NCBI RefSeq assembly: GCF_030159255.1
Contig: NZ_BSCT01000028.1
Location: 51,604-115,603 of the forward strand
Direction of reading: 5' to 3'
DNA from: Bradyrhizobium sp. SSBR45G
GTDB lineage: Bacteria > Pseudomonadota > Alphaproteobacteria > Rhizobiales > Xanthobacteraceae
DNA length: 64,000 nucleotides
Shown: positions 17,245 through 25,347 of the stretch, piece by piece
Layout: every line of letters starts with the position of its first letter
How positions within the stretch are numbered: position 1 is the stretch's first letter
Notes under the pieces: generated by a model
Databases searched by the model: none
What the model saw: the letters and a program-made list of their open reading frames with translations, nothing else
What the model was told of the DNA's origin: nothing
Position numbers and translations under genes: made by a program

Positions 17245-19113
17245 ATGGACGGGACGGCAGCGAAAGTGCTGGAGAAACCGGCATTCCGCAAGGTCAATTG
17301 GCTGGCGCGTGACATCGACGTTGAACGGCGCGGTGACGGCGTCATCGTCATCAAGTCACGCATTCCCCTGCAGGCCTATGAGCCGCATCTCGCCGCCCCG
17401 CTCGCCCGCTGGGCGAAGGAGGCGCCGATGCGGACCTGGCTCGCGCAGCGCAGCGGCGCCGACCGGCAATGGCGCAAGCTGTCCTATGCGGAGGCCAAGC
17501 GCACGGTCGACGGGCTGACGCAGGGCCTGCTGAACCTGAAGCTCGACGGCCGTCCGGTCGCGATCCTCTCGGGCAATTCGGTCGAGCATGCGCTGATCAC
17601 CATGGCCGCGATGCAGGCGCGGCTGCCGGCCGCGCCGGTGTCGCCGGCCTATTCGTTGATGAGCCACGATCACCTCAAGCTGAAATATCTGTTCGGTCTG
17701 GTGAAGCCGGGCGTAGTGATGGTGCAGGACGGCCCGACCTTCGAGAAGGCGCTCAAGGCACTCGATCTTGACGGCGTCACGGTCGTCCACGTCGCGCGTC
17801 CCTGCGAGGGCATTCCGAGCGTCAGCTTCGCCGACCTCGCCGCGACGCCGGTGACATCGGAGGTGGAATCCTCGATCGGGCAGATCACCCCGGACACCGT
17901 CGGCAAGCTCTTGTTCACGTCCGGCTCGACCGGCATGCCCAAGGCGGTGATCAACACGCAGCGCATGATGTGCGCCAATGCGGCGATGATGATGCAGACC
18001 CGGCCGCGCGGACCGGATGCGCCGATCTCCACGGTACTGGACTGGATGCCGTGGAACCACACCATGGGCGGCAACGCGCTGTTCAATCCGCTGCTGATCG
18101 AGGGCGGCACGCTCTATATCGACGACGGCCGGCCGATGCCCGGGATGTTCGACGAGACGATCAAGAACTTGCGCGAGGTGTCGCCGACCTACTACGCCAA
18201 CGTTCCCGCCGGCTACGCCGCGCTGGCGGCCGCGATGGAGAAGGACGATGCGCTGTGCCGCTCCTTCTTCAAGGATCTCGGCATCATGGCCTATGGCGGT
18301 GCACGGCTGCCCGACGATCTCTACGAGCGGATGCAGGCGCTGGCGGTGAAGACCACCGGCGAGCGCATCGTGTTCTACACCGGCTGGGGCTCCACCGAGA
18401 CGGCGCCGACCTCGACCGGCACCTATTGGAACACCGAGCGCGTCGGCCTGATCGGGCTGCCATTCCCGGGCGTCGAGCTGAAGATGGTGCCGACCGGCGA
18501 CAAATACGAGCTGCGGCTGCGCGGCATCAACGTGATGCCCGGCTATCTCGGCCAGCCCGAGCTGACGAAGAAGGCGTTCGATGACGAAGGCTTCTACTGC
18601 ATCGGCGATGCCGGCGTGTTCGTCGATCCCGCCGATCCGGTTCAGGGCATCATCTTCGCCGGTCGCGTGGTCGAGGACTTCAAGCTCACCACCGGCACCT
18701 TCGTCCATGTCGGCTCGCTGCGCACCGATGCGATCGCAGCGGCGACGCCCGCGATCCACGATGCGCTGGTGACGGGGCAGGATCGTGAGTATGTCGGCCT
18801 GCTGGCCTGGCCCAATCTGCACGCCTGCCGCCAGCTGGTCGGCAATCCCGAAGCGACGTTCGAGGATGTGGTCAAGCATCCGGCGGTCATCGATTGCGTC
18901 CGCCGCGGCCTCCAGGCGCATAACGCGGAATGCGAAGGTGCGAGCAGCCGGCGCATCGTGCGCGCGATGCTGATGGTCGAGCCGCCCTCGATCGATGGCC
19001 ATGAGCTCACCGACAAGGGCTACATCAACCAGCGCGCCGGCCTCGACCGTCGCGCGGCACTGGTCGAGCGGCTCTACGCGGCCGCGCCCGACAAGGAGGT
19101 GATCGTGCTGTGA
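17245..19113 (+). CDS. Feruloyl-CoA synthase-like aryl-CoA ligase
   Basis: A 622-residue AMP-binding enzyme. P-loop FTSGSTGMPKAV is at about 224-235, followed by the family-typical MPWNHTMGG, then GWGSTETAPTS and a C-terminal ELTDKGYINQRA in place of the usual SGK motif, as in feruloyl-CoA synthases. Predicted to activate ferulate, p-coumarate, cinnamate or a dihydro derivative with ATP and CoA. The ATG at 17245 follows GGGAGACG; the frame upstream is open but overlaps the crotonase. It is paralogous to the ligase at 41683-43584. Confidence 0.9.
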   Translation: MDGTAAKVLEKPAFRKVNWLARDIDVERRGDGVIVIKSRIPLQAYEPHLAAPLARWAKEAPMRTWLAQRSGADRQWRKLSYAEAKRTVDGLTQGLLNLKLDGRPVAILSGNSVEHALITMAAMQARLPAAPVSPAYSLMSHDHLKLKYLFGLVKPGVVMVQDGPTFEKALKALDLDGVTVVHVARPCEGIPSVSFADLAATPVTSEVESSIGQITPDTVGKLLFTSGSTGMPKAVINTQRMMCANAAMMMQTRPRGPDAPISTVLDWMPWNHTMGGNALFNPLLIEGGTLYIDDGRPMPGMFDETIKNLREVSPTYYANVPAGYAALAAAMEKDDALCRSFFKDLGIMAYGGARLPDDLYERMQALAVKTTGERIVFYTGWGSTETAPTSTGTYWNTERVGLIGLPFPGVELKMVPTGDKYELRLRGINVMPGYLGQPELTKKAFDDEGFYCIGDAGVFVDPADPVQGIIFAGRVVEDFKLTTGTFVHVGSLRTDAIAAATPAIHDALVTGQDREYVGLLAWPNLHACRQLVGNPEATFEDVVKHPAVIDCVRRGLQAHNAECEGASSRRIVRAMLMVEPPSIDGHELTDKGYINQRAGLDRRAALVERLYAAAPDKEVIVL

Positions 19114-19135
19114 TGAAGCCCCTCTCTCTCCACTG

Positions 19136-19233
19136 GTCATTCCGGGATGCGTGCGAAGCACGCAGGCCCGGAATCCATAACCCCGATCGGGCGTATGGAT
19201 TCCGGGCTCGCGCTCCGCGCGCCCCGGAATGAC
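19136..19233. repeat. Interspersed palindromic element (GTCATTCCGGG type)
   Basis: About 98 bp with ends GTCATTCCGGG / CCCCGGAATGAC and inner CCCGGAATCCATA / TATGGATTCCGGG. A sister copy is at 40083-40182 and a shorter relative near 33179-33211. Confidence 0.8.
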
Positions 19234-19271
19234 GACGACTTTTGTCCCGATTTCCAAAGCGAGTAGCTCCC

Positions 19272-20399
19272 ATGAACTTCGATTTCTCCGACGACCAGAA
19301 GCAGCTGCGGGACCAGGCGCGGAAGTTTCTCGCCGAGAAGTGCCCGCCCAAGGCGGTACGCATCGTGCTCGACGGCAAGGAGTCCTATGATCGCGCGCTG
19401 TGGAAGGGCTTTGCCGAGATGGGCTTCCTCGGCGTCGCCATCCCCGAGGAATACGGCGGCGCGGGCGCCGGGCATCTCGAGCTCTGCGTGATTGCCGAGG
19501 AGGTCGGCCGCGCGCTGGCGCCGGTGCCGTTCTCTTCCACCGTGTATCTCGCTGCCGAGGCCCTGATGCTCGCCGGCAGCGACGCGCAGAAGCAGGCCTG
19601 GCTGCCTCGAATCTCAAGCGGCGAGACGATCGGCACCTTGGCGCTGTTCGAGGGCACCGGCAATCCCTCGCCCAAGGCGATCAAGTGTGAGGCCGCCAAC
19701 GGCGTGCTCAACGGCGTCAAGAAGCCGGTCGCCGATGGCGCCATTGCCGATCTCGTCATCGTCGCCGCGCGCACGGCGTCCACCGGCCGCGACAGCGACA
19801 TCTCGCTGTTCCTGGTCGATGTGAAGGCCGGCGGCGTTGAGGCGAAGGCGCTGACCAATCTCGATCCGACGCGGGGCCAGGCCGAACTCACCTTCACGAA
19901 CTGCAAGGCGGAGCCGCTCGGCGCGGCCGGCGACGGCTGGAGCATCATCACGCAGGTGCTCGATCGCGCCGCGGTACTCACCGCCTTCGAGCAGGTCGGC
20001 GGATCCGACCGTGCGTTGGAGATGGGCCGCGACTACGCGCTGGACCGCATCGCCTTCGGCCGTCAGATCGGCTCGTTCCAGGCGGTCAAGCACATGCTGG
20101 CCGACATGTACGTCTCGGCGACGCTCGCGCGCTCGAACGCCTATTACGGCGCCTGGGCGCTCTCGACCAACGCGCCTGAATTGCCGGAAGCCGCGGCCTC
20201 GGCGCGCATCAGCGCCACGCAGGCCTATCAGCACTGCGCCAAGAACAACATCCAGGTCCATGGCGGCATGGGCTTCACCTGGGAGTTCGACTGCCACATG
20301 TACTACCGCCGCGCCAACGCGCTCGCGCTCGGCCTCGGCAGCCTGTCCTATTGGGAAGACCAGCTGATCGACCGCATGCGCAAGCGCAATGCGGCGTGA
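19272..20399 (+). CDS. Acyl-CoA dehydrogenase (short paralogue)
   Basis: A 375-residue ACAD-fold flavoprotein. The N-terminal helical domain begins MNFDFSDDQKQLRDQ, the beta-domain region has GTLALFEGTGNPSP (less canonical than in the two following genes), and the C-terminal domain ends with NIQVHGGMGFTWEFDCHMYYRRA, the FAD/dimer motif. It likely introduces an alpha-beta double bond into an acyl-CoA, possibly as a heteromeric partner of one of the two larger dehydrogenases that follow. The ATG at 19272 is preferred to an in-frame start at 19242 because homology begins there. Confidence 0.9.
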   Translation: MNFDFSDDQKQLRDQARKFLAEKCPPKAVRIVLDGKESYDRALWKGFAEMGFLGVAIPEEYGGAGAGHLELCVIAEEVGRALAPVPFSSTVYLAAEALMLAGSDAQKQAWLPRISSGETIGTLALFEGTGNPSPKAIKCEAANGVLNGVKKPVADGAIADLVIVAARTASTGRDSDISLFLVDVKAGGVEAKALTNLDPTRGQAELTFTNCKAEPLGAAGDGWSIITQVLDRAAVLTAFEQVGGSDRALEMGRDYALDRIAFGRQIGSFQAVKHMLADMYVSATLARSNAYYGAWALSTNAPELPEAAASARISATQAYQHCAKNNIQVHGGMGFTWEFDCHMYYRRANALALGLGSLSYWEDQLIDRMRKRNAA

Positions 20400-20419
20400 G
20401 CTGGAGCTGAACATGACGT

Positions 20420-20502
20420 CGTCATTGCGAGGAGCCGAAGGCGACGAAGCAATCCAGACTTCCTTTCCGGCCCTGGATTGCTTCGCTTCGCTCGCAATGA
20501 CG
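20420..20502. repeat. Interspersed palindromic element (CGTCATTGCGAG type)
   Basis: Same type as 301-376 with CGTCATTGCG / CGCAATGACG ends and GAAGCAATCCAG / CTGGATTGCTTC inside. Confidence 0.8.
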
Positions 20503-20551
20503 AGACTGAGAAAGCCGCATTGATCATTGCTATGACAGCAGAGGCTTGCAG

Positions 20552-21796
20552 ATGAATTTCGATGACACCCCGCAAGAGGCCGCGTTCCGCAGCCAGGCCC
20601 GTGCCTGGATCGCCGCCCATGCGCCGAAGCAGTATGAAGACGAGCTGCGCGCGTCCTCGCTGGGCCGCACCGCGCTGAAGAACGCCAACATTCTCGAGGT
20701 CGCCAAGGCGTGGCAGAAGAAGAAGGCGGAGGCCGGCTGGGCCTGCCTGCACTGGCCCAAGGAGTATGGCGGCCGCGGCGCTTCGCCGATCGAGCGCGTG
20801 ATCTGGCAGCAGGAGGAGGGGCCGTTCGGCAAGCTCTCCGGCCTGTTCATCATCGGCCATGGCATGTGCGGGCCGACCGTGATGGCCTACGCCTCGGAGC
20901 AGCATAAGCGCGAGCATCTGCCGCCTTTGGCCTCCGGCGAGAAGGTCTGGTGCCAGCTGTTCTCCGAGCCTGCCGGCGGCTCCGACGTCGCGGGCCTGCG
21001 CACCCGCGCCGAGAAGCGCGGCGACGACTGGGTGATCAACGGCCAGAAGATCTGGACCTCGGGCGCGCATTATTCCGACTTCGGCATCCTGCTGACGCGC
21101 ACCGATCCGACCGTCCCGAAGCACAAGGGGCTCACCATGTTCTTCCTGGACATGAAGAGCCCGGGCGTCGACATCCGGCCGATCAAGCAGGCGAGCGGCC
21201 ATTCGGACTTCAACGAGGTCTACTTCACCGACGTGGTGATCCCGGACTCGCAGCGCCTCGGCGCCGTCAATGACGGCTGGAACGTCGCGCTGACGACCTT
21301 GATGAACGAGCGGATGTCGATCGGCGCCGGCGTCGCCACCGGCTTCCCGGAGCTGTTCGACTTCTGCTCCAATCTGATGCTGGACGATCGCCCCGCGATC
21401 GATGACCGCAACGTGCGCTCCAGGCTCGCGAGCTGGGCGGTGAAGGCGAGCGGGCTGAAATACACCAGCATGCGCGCCATCTCCGCGCTGTCGAAGGGCG
21501 AGCGGCCGGGGCCGGAGAACTCGATCGGCAAGCTGGTCGCGGGACCGATGATCCAGGACGTCGCGTCCTACGCGCTCGATCTGCAAGGGGCGGCCGGCGT
21601 GCTGAGCGGTCCCGAGGCCGAGCTCGCCGGCAAGTTCCAGGCGATGCTGCTGCGCGCGCCGGGCACCCGCGTCGAAGGCGGCACCGACGAGATCATGCGC
21701 AACATCATCGCCGAGCGCGTGCTCGGCCTGCCCGGCGATATCCGCGTCGACAAGGACCTGCCGTTCAACCAGGTGCCGACGCGAGGACGTGCTTAG
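20552..21796 (+). CDS. Acyl-CoA dehydrogenase (first of a tandem pair)
   Basis: A 414-residue ACAD: N-terminal helices to about 130, the flavin-contacting QLFSEPAGGSDVAGL stretch at about 137-151, the WTSGAHYSD loop, and the C-terminal EGGTDEIMRNIIAERVLGLPGD motif. It resembles pimeloyl-CoA/long-chain dehydrogenase large subunits. It is close to the next gene over its whole length (same MNFDDTPQEAAFR start, same C-terminal end), so a tandem duplication is evident. The ATG at 20552 is chosen over a TTG two codons earlier. Confidence 0.93.
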   Translation: MNFDDTPQEAAFRSQARAWIAAHAPKQYEDELRASSLGRTALKNANILEVAKAWQKKKAEAGWACLHWPKEYGGRGASPIERVIWQQEEGPFGKLSGLFIIGHGMCGPTVMAYASEQHKREHLPPLASGEKVWCQLFSEPAGGSDVAGLRTRAEKRGDDWVINGQKIWTSGAHYSDFGILLTRTDPTVPKHKGLTMFFLDMKSPGVDIRPIKQASGHSDFNEVYFTDVVIPDSQRLGAVNDGWNVALTTLMNERMSIGAGVATGFPELFDFCSNLMLDDRPAIDDRNVRSRLASWAVKASGLKYTSMRAISALSKGERPGPENSIGKLVAGPMIQDVASYALDLQGAAGVLSGPEAELAGKFQAMLLRAPGTRVEGGTDEIMRNIIAERVLGLPGDIRVDKDLPFNQVPTRGRA

Positions 21797-21804
21797 TTGC
21801 TGTC

Positions 21805-21893
21805 GTAGGGCGGGTTAGCGCAGCGTAACCCGCCGATGACGTGTACGGCGCTGATCAAGTGGCGGGTTACGCCTTTCGGCTAACCCGCCCTAC
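21805..21893. repeat. Palindromic element (GTAGGGCGGGTTAGC type)
   Basis: An 89-bp hairpin with ends GTAGGGCGGGTTAGC / GCTAACCCGCCCTAC and inner TAACCCGCC / GGCGGGTTA. A related but diverged copy is at 44469-44546. Confidence 0.8.
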
Positions 21894-21916
21894 GCAAATC
21901 GAGTGAGGGTTAGCCC

Positions 21917-23164
21917 ATGAACTTCGACGACACCCCGCAGGAAGCCGCCTTTCGCGAGACCGCGCGCGCCTGGGTCGCGGCCCATGCGCCGAAGGAGCTG
22001 GAGGAGGAGCTGGCGAGCTCCTCGCTCGGCCGCATCCGGCTCAAGCATGCCGACATCGTCGAGGTCGGCAAGGCCTGGCAGAAGAAGAAGGCCGAGGCCG
22101 GCTGGGCCTGCCTGCACTGGCCGAAGGACTATGGCGGCCGCGGCGCTTCGCCGATCGAGCGCGTGATCTGGCAGCAGGAGGAGGGCGTCTACGGCAAGCT
22201 GACGCAGCCGTTCCAGATCGGCGAGGGCATGTGCGGCCCGACCGTGATGGCCTATGGCAGCGAGGCGCACAAGCGGCGCTATCTGCCGAAGCTTGCCTCC
22301 GGCGAGGAGATCTGGTGCCAGCTGTTCTCGGAGCCGGCCGGCGGCTCGGATGTCGCGGGCTTGCGCACCCGCGCCGAGAAGCGCGGCGATGATTGGGTGA
22401 TCAACGGCCAGAAGATCTGGACCTCCGGCGCGCACTACTCCGATTACGGCCTCTTGATCACGCGCACCGATCCCAACGTGCCCAAGCACAAGGGCCTGAC
22501 GATGTTCTTCCTGGACATGAAGAGCCCGGGCGTCGAGGTCCGCCCGATCAAGCAGGCCAACGGCATGCAGGAGTTCAACGAGGTCTATTTCACCGATGTG
22601 GTGATCCCGGACGCGCAGCGCCTCGGCGCCGTCGGCGACGGCTGGAACGTCTCGCTGACCACGCTGATGAACGAGCGCATGTCGATCGGTTCGCGGCTCG
22701 CGACCGGCTTCCCGGAAATGTTCGAGCTCTGCACCAACCTGATGACGGATGATGGGCTGGCCATCGACGACCGCGCGGTCCGCTCGAAGCTGGCCTCCTG
22801 GGCGGTCAAGGCGAGCGGCCTGAAGTACACGAGCTACCGTGCGATCTCGGCGCTCTCCAAGGGCGATCGTCCCGGACCGGAGAACTCGATCGGCAAGCTG
22901 GTCGCCGGCGTGATGCTGCAGGACATCGCCACCTACGCCATGGATCTCGAAGGCGGTGCCGGCGTGCTCACCGGCGCCGATGAGGAGGTGACGCAGGGCC
23001 AGTTCCAGCAGATGCTGCTGAGCTCGCCGTCGATGCGCATCGCCGGCGGCACCGACGAGATCCTGCGCAACATCATCGCCGAGCGCGTGCTTGGTCTGCC
23101 CGGTGATATCAGGGTCGACAAGGACGTGCCGTTCAACAAGGTCCCGACCAAGGGACGAAGCTAA
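21917..23164 (+). CDS. Acyl-CoA dehydrogenase (second of a tandem pair)
   Basis: A 415-residue ACAD, paralogue of the preceding gene. Shared stretches include AWQKKKAEAGWACLHWPK, QLFSEPAGGSDVAGLRTRAE, the WTSGAHYSD loop and GGTDEILRNIIAERVLGLP. Differences concentrate in the substrate-facing segments around residues 95-110 and 235-255, which suggests different acyl-CoA specificity rather than simple dosage. The ATG follows GAGGGTTAG. With the upstream 375-residue dehydrogenase and the ligase, it completes an activation and dehydrogenation set. Confidence 0.93.
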   Translation: MNFDDTPQEAAFRETARAWVAAHAPKELEEELASSSLGRIRLKHADIVEVGKAWQKKKAEAGWACLHWPKDYGGRGASPIERVIWQQEEGVYGKLTQPFQIGEGMCGPTVMAYGSEAHKRRYLPKLASGEEIWCQLFSEPAGGSDVAGLRTRAEKRGDDWVINGQKIWTSGAHYSDYGLLITRTDPNVPKHKGLTMFFLDMKSPGVEVRPIKQANGMQEFNEVYFTDVVIPDAQRLGAVGDGWNVSLTTLMNERMSIGSRLATGFPEMFELCTNLMTDDGLAIDDRAVRSKLASWAVKASGLKYTSYRAISALSKGDRPGPENSIGKLVAGVMLQDIATYAMDLEGGAGVLTGADEEVTQGQFQQMLLSSPSMRIAGGTDEILRNIIAERVLGLPGDIRVDKDVPFNKVPTKGRS

Positions 23165-23166
23165 AT

Positions 23167-23266
23167 CCTCATCCTGAGGAGCTGCGTAGCAGCGTCTCGA
23201 AGGATGAGGCCCGTGATCTGGCCTCATGGTTCGAGACGGCGCTTCGCGCCTCCTCACCATGAGGAG
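23167..23266. repeat. Palindromic element (CCTCATCCTGAGG type)
   Basis: About 100 bp, ends CCTCATCCTGAGGAG / CTCCTCACCATGAGGAG, with inner GTCTCGAAGGATGAGG and GGTTCGAGACGGCG. Only one copy is seen in this window. Confidence 0.7.
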
Positions 23267-23295
23267 AACGCGCTCGGCGTATGGAGAGCCATTCG

Positions 23296-24000
23296 ATGGA
23301 AGCAAAAGTTACGACCGCAGAGACAGACCCCATCACCACTCTCGAAGAGCTGATGACCGCGCGCTTCTCCTGTCGCAGCTTCCGAGCCGATCCCGTGCCG
23401 CGCGCCGTGATCGAGCGCATCCTGACGGCGGCGCAAAAGACCGCGTCCTGGTGCAACAGCCAGCCATGGCGGGTCGAGATCACCTCCGGTGCGGCGACCG
23501 AGGCGTTCCGGAAAGTGATGTATGCGGCCGCATCCAGCGGCAAGCCGGCGTCTGGCGACTTTCCGTTTCCGCGCGAATACCAGGGCGTCTATCTGGAGCG
23601 GCGGCGCGAAAGCGGCTTCCAGCTCTACAACGCGCTCGACATCGCGCGTGGTGACAAGGCCGGCTATGCCCGGCAGGCGCTGGAGAACTTCAACTTCTTC
23701 GGCGCGCCGCATGTGGCGATCATCCACAGCGACGAGGCGCTCGGCACCTACGGCGCGATCGATTGCGGCGGCTATGTGACGAGCTTCATGCTGGCGGCGC
23801 AGGCGCTCGGCGTCGCCACGGTGCCGCAGGCGGCGCTGGCGTTTCATGCCGACGTGGTGCGGCAACATTTCGGCCTTGGTGACGACCGCAAGGTCGTCTG
23901 CGGCATCTCGTTCGGCTATCCCGACCTCGCACACAAGGCCAACTCGTATCGGACCAGCCGCGCTGCCCTCGCGGAGACCGTTCGCTTCGTCGACGTGTAG
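23296..24000 (+). CDS. Nitroreductase family protein
   Basis: A 234-residue FMN-dependent nitroreductase fold. The N-terminal phosphate-contacting RFSCRSFRADPVPR, the SWCNSQPWRVEI segment and the C-terminal VVCGISFGYPD motif are typical. It transfers hydride from NAD(P)H to nitro, quinone or enone substrates; the actual substrate is unknown. The start at 23296 is chosen because GGAGAG lies 8 bases upstream, whereas the in-frame ATG at 23281 overlaps that site. It closes the plus-strand run of catabolic genes. Confidence 0.9.
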   Translation: MEAKVTTAETDPITTLEELMTARFSCRSFRADPVPRAVIERILTAAQKTASWCNSQPWRVEITSGAATEAFRKVMYAAASSGKPASGDFPFPREYQGVYLERRRESGFQLYNALDIARGDKAGYARQALENFNFFGAPHVAIIHSDEALGTYGAIDCGGYVTSFMLAAQALGVATVPQAALAFHADVVRQHFGLGDDRKVVCGISFGYPDLAHKANSYRTSRAALAETVRFVDV

Positions 24001-24469
24001 GCGGCCGTGAGCGGCCGCGCGATCGAAGTTCCAGGAATCGAAACTGCCCGACATGATCGCAGGCGCAGCAAACCTTACGCATCAAGGCTGCGCTTCGATC
24101 TGATTTGTTAAAAAATGTTGCTGGCGGGTCTTCGGAGCGGTGCAGCTCCGGTCCGATTTGCGGTCGATCAATGTGGCGGCGTCCGCATCATCCGATACGA
24201 CATTCAAACTGGCTCTGAAATCAAGGCTTTGGCGGTCGCCAACTTGATTCGGGGTGGGCGATCGAATGCTAATGGCTGCTGTTGGACGACTTCGGTGCGC
24301 ATTTTTCCTTGAGCTCGTGGGCTTCGAGCAATGATATTGACAAAATCCTCTCTAACATTTTGAGTTGCATAGCCCGAGCGTCTACGATGCAGAATTGCAG
24401 ACGCTCGATGATCTTCTCGATTGAAGGTTCAGTCACGGCTCAAAACCTGAAATGTCAGCGATGGATTCC
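24001..24469. other. Gene-poor, lower-GC region next to luxI
   Basis: About 470 bp with visibly more A/T than the surroundings and no convincing coding frame. It contains a run of A (TTAAAAAATG near 24108) and a 9-bp inverted repeat described separately. The composition hints at acquired DNA or degraded sequence at the edge of the quorum-sensing genes. Confidence 0.5.
24375..24407. repeat. Inverted repeat CGAGCGTCT / AGACGCTCG
   Basis: Perfect 9-bp arms (24375-24383 and 24399-24407) around a 15-bp spacer in the gene-poor region. It could be a terminator stem, an operator or part of an RNA; no T-run follows on either strand. Confidence 0.55.
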
Positions 24470-24646
24470 ATGAACACGCCGTCCAACCTTTACGCCCTCG
24501 AGGTGGATGAGGCGACGCTCCTTGGTCACCGCCTCCTGAAGGCGTTCCATAGACTGCGGCTGACGCGGCACCGGGAACAGCTCATTGCGCTGGCTGAACG
24601 GCTGGTGGAAGATGAAGAAAGATATCCGGCAGGGCCTGGCGGCTGA
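24470..24646 (+). CDS. Small hypothetical protein, 58 residues
   Basis: A short frame beginning MNTPSNLYALEVDEATLL with a helical segment LLKAFHRLRLTRHREQLIALAERLV and an acidic tail. The second half resembles the C-terminal helix seen after HTH domains in many rhizobial proteins, and third codon positions are GC-rich, both of which argue for coding. It overlaps the 3' end of luxI by 65 bases on the opposite strand. An upstream ATG at 24452 is possible. No function can be assigned. Confidence 0.4.
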   Translation: MNTPSNLYALEVDEATLLGHRLLKAFHRLRLTRHREQLIALAERLVEDEERYPAGPGG

Positions 24647-25265
24647 CCTCTTCGAGCCCTTTCCAAGTCAGCGTCGGTCGCGTCAGACCGATCTGCTTGC
24701 ACAACGACTTCCATGTCGTCTCATCACAATCGACCAGCACTGCCAGGACCGACATCCCGTCCATCATGTGGGGAACCCCCAGCGGCCTTGCCTTCCAGCC
24801 GCACTTCTCGAAGCGCGGCAGCCACCAGCTTTCGAGCACGATCGAAAAGCCGGTGAGCCCGATCGAGATGCCGTACTCCATGATCGCGGTGAGCAGCAGC
24901 ATGTCGATGCGCGGGCCGGCATGCTCGCCCCGGCGCTCCGGGATCACGAAGATCCGTGATAGTTCGTACACGTCCGGACGCTGAACGGGTCCGCGCAGAT
25001 TGAGATAGGGAAAGATGTCGCTCATCAGCGTCGGCAGCAGCGTGGGCACCGCGCGCATCGCGCCAATCAGCTGACCCTTGTCGATGCAGAACAGATAGAC
25101 AGTATCTTCGGTATCGAACTGATCGATCTCGCGTCCATCCGGACGATCGAGGTCCATCCATTTGCGCTGCTTGACGTAGATCTCATGGCGCAGCCGGTAA
25201 TATGGATCGAAATATTTCTCGTACAGCGAACGATTATCTTTTCGAACGACATGAATCTCAGGCAT
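24582..25265 (-). CDS. Acyl-homoserine-lactone synthase, LuxI family (aryl/acyl-CoA type candidate)
   Basis: A 227-residue LuxI-fold synthase. The invariant residues can be placed: Arg24, Trp36, Glu46, Asp48, Asp51, Arg71, Phe85, Glu101 and Arg104 (DRPDGREIDQFDTED, then YELSRIFVIP). It makes a homoserine-lactone signal from S-adenosylmethionine and an acyl donor. The overall sequence and the luxR-luxI tandem order resemble RpaI of R. palustris (p-coumaroyl-HSL) and BraI of photosynthetic Bradyrhizobium (cinnamoyl-HSL), which use aryl-CoA rather than acyl-ACP; this assignment is from memory. The neighbouring hydroxycinnamoyl-CoA ligases make an aryl-CoA donor plausible. Confidence 0.93.
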   Translation of the reverse strand: MPEIHVVRKDNRSLYEKYFDPYYRLRHEIYVKQRKWMDLDRPDGREIDQFDTEDTVYLFCIDKGQLIGAMRAVPTLLPTLMSDIFPYLNLRGPVQRPDVYELSRIFVIPERRGEHAGPRIDMLLLTAIMEYGISIGLTGFSIVLESWWLPRFEKCGWKARPLGVPHMMDGMSVLAVLVDCDETTWKSLCKQIGLTRPTLTWKGLEEVSRQALPDIFLHLPPAVQPAQ

Positions 25266-25267
25266 CG

Positions 25268-25300
25268 AAACCCCCGGTCGTCTGAATCAACTTGGGGTTT
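25268..25300 (-). promoter_or_regulatory. Inverted repeat over the luxI ribosome-binding region
   Basis: On the minus strand AAACCCC and GGGGTTT (7-bp perfect arms, 19-base spacer) end two bases before the luxI ATG. The second arm contains the only G-rich ribosome-site candidate, so in mRNA it could be masked. It could instead be a protein operator. Confidence 0.5.
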
Positions 25301-25347
25301 GCAATTTGCTGATGCGCTCGAATTGATCCAGTGGAAAAAAAGCCAGA

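Noticed and set aside
17356..19617. A 753-codon minus-strand frame opposite the feruloyl-CoA-synthase-like gene
   Set aside because: Shadow frame; it also runs through an interspersed repeat.
24115..24312. 65-codon frame in the gap near luxI
   Set aside because: AT-rich, no ribosome site, no family resemblance.
24337..24342. TTGACA as a -35 element in the gap before luxI
   Set aside because: No acceptable -10 sequence at 16-18 bases and no plausible gene directly downstream.
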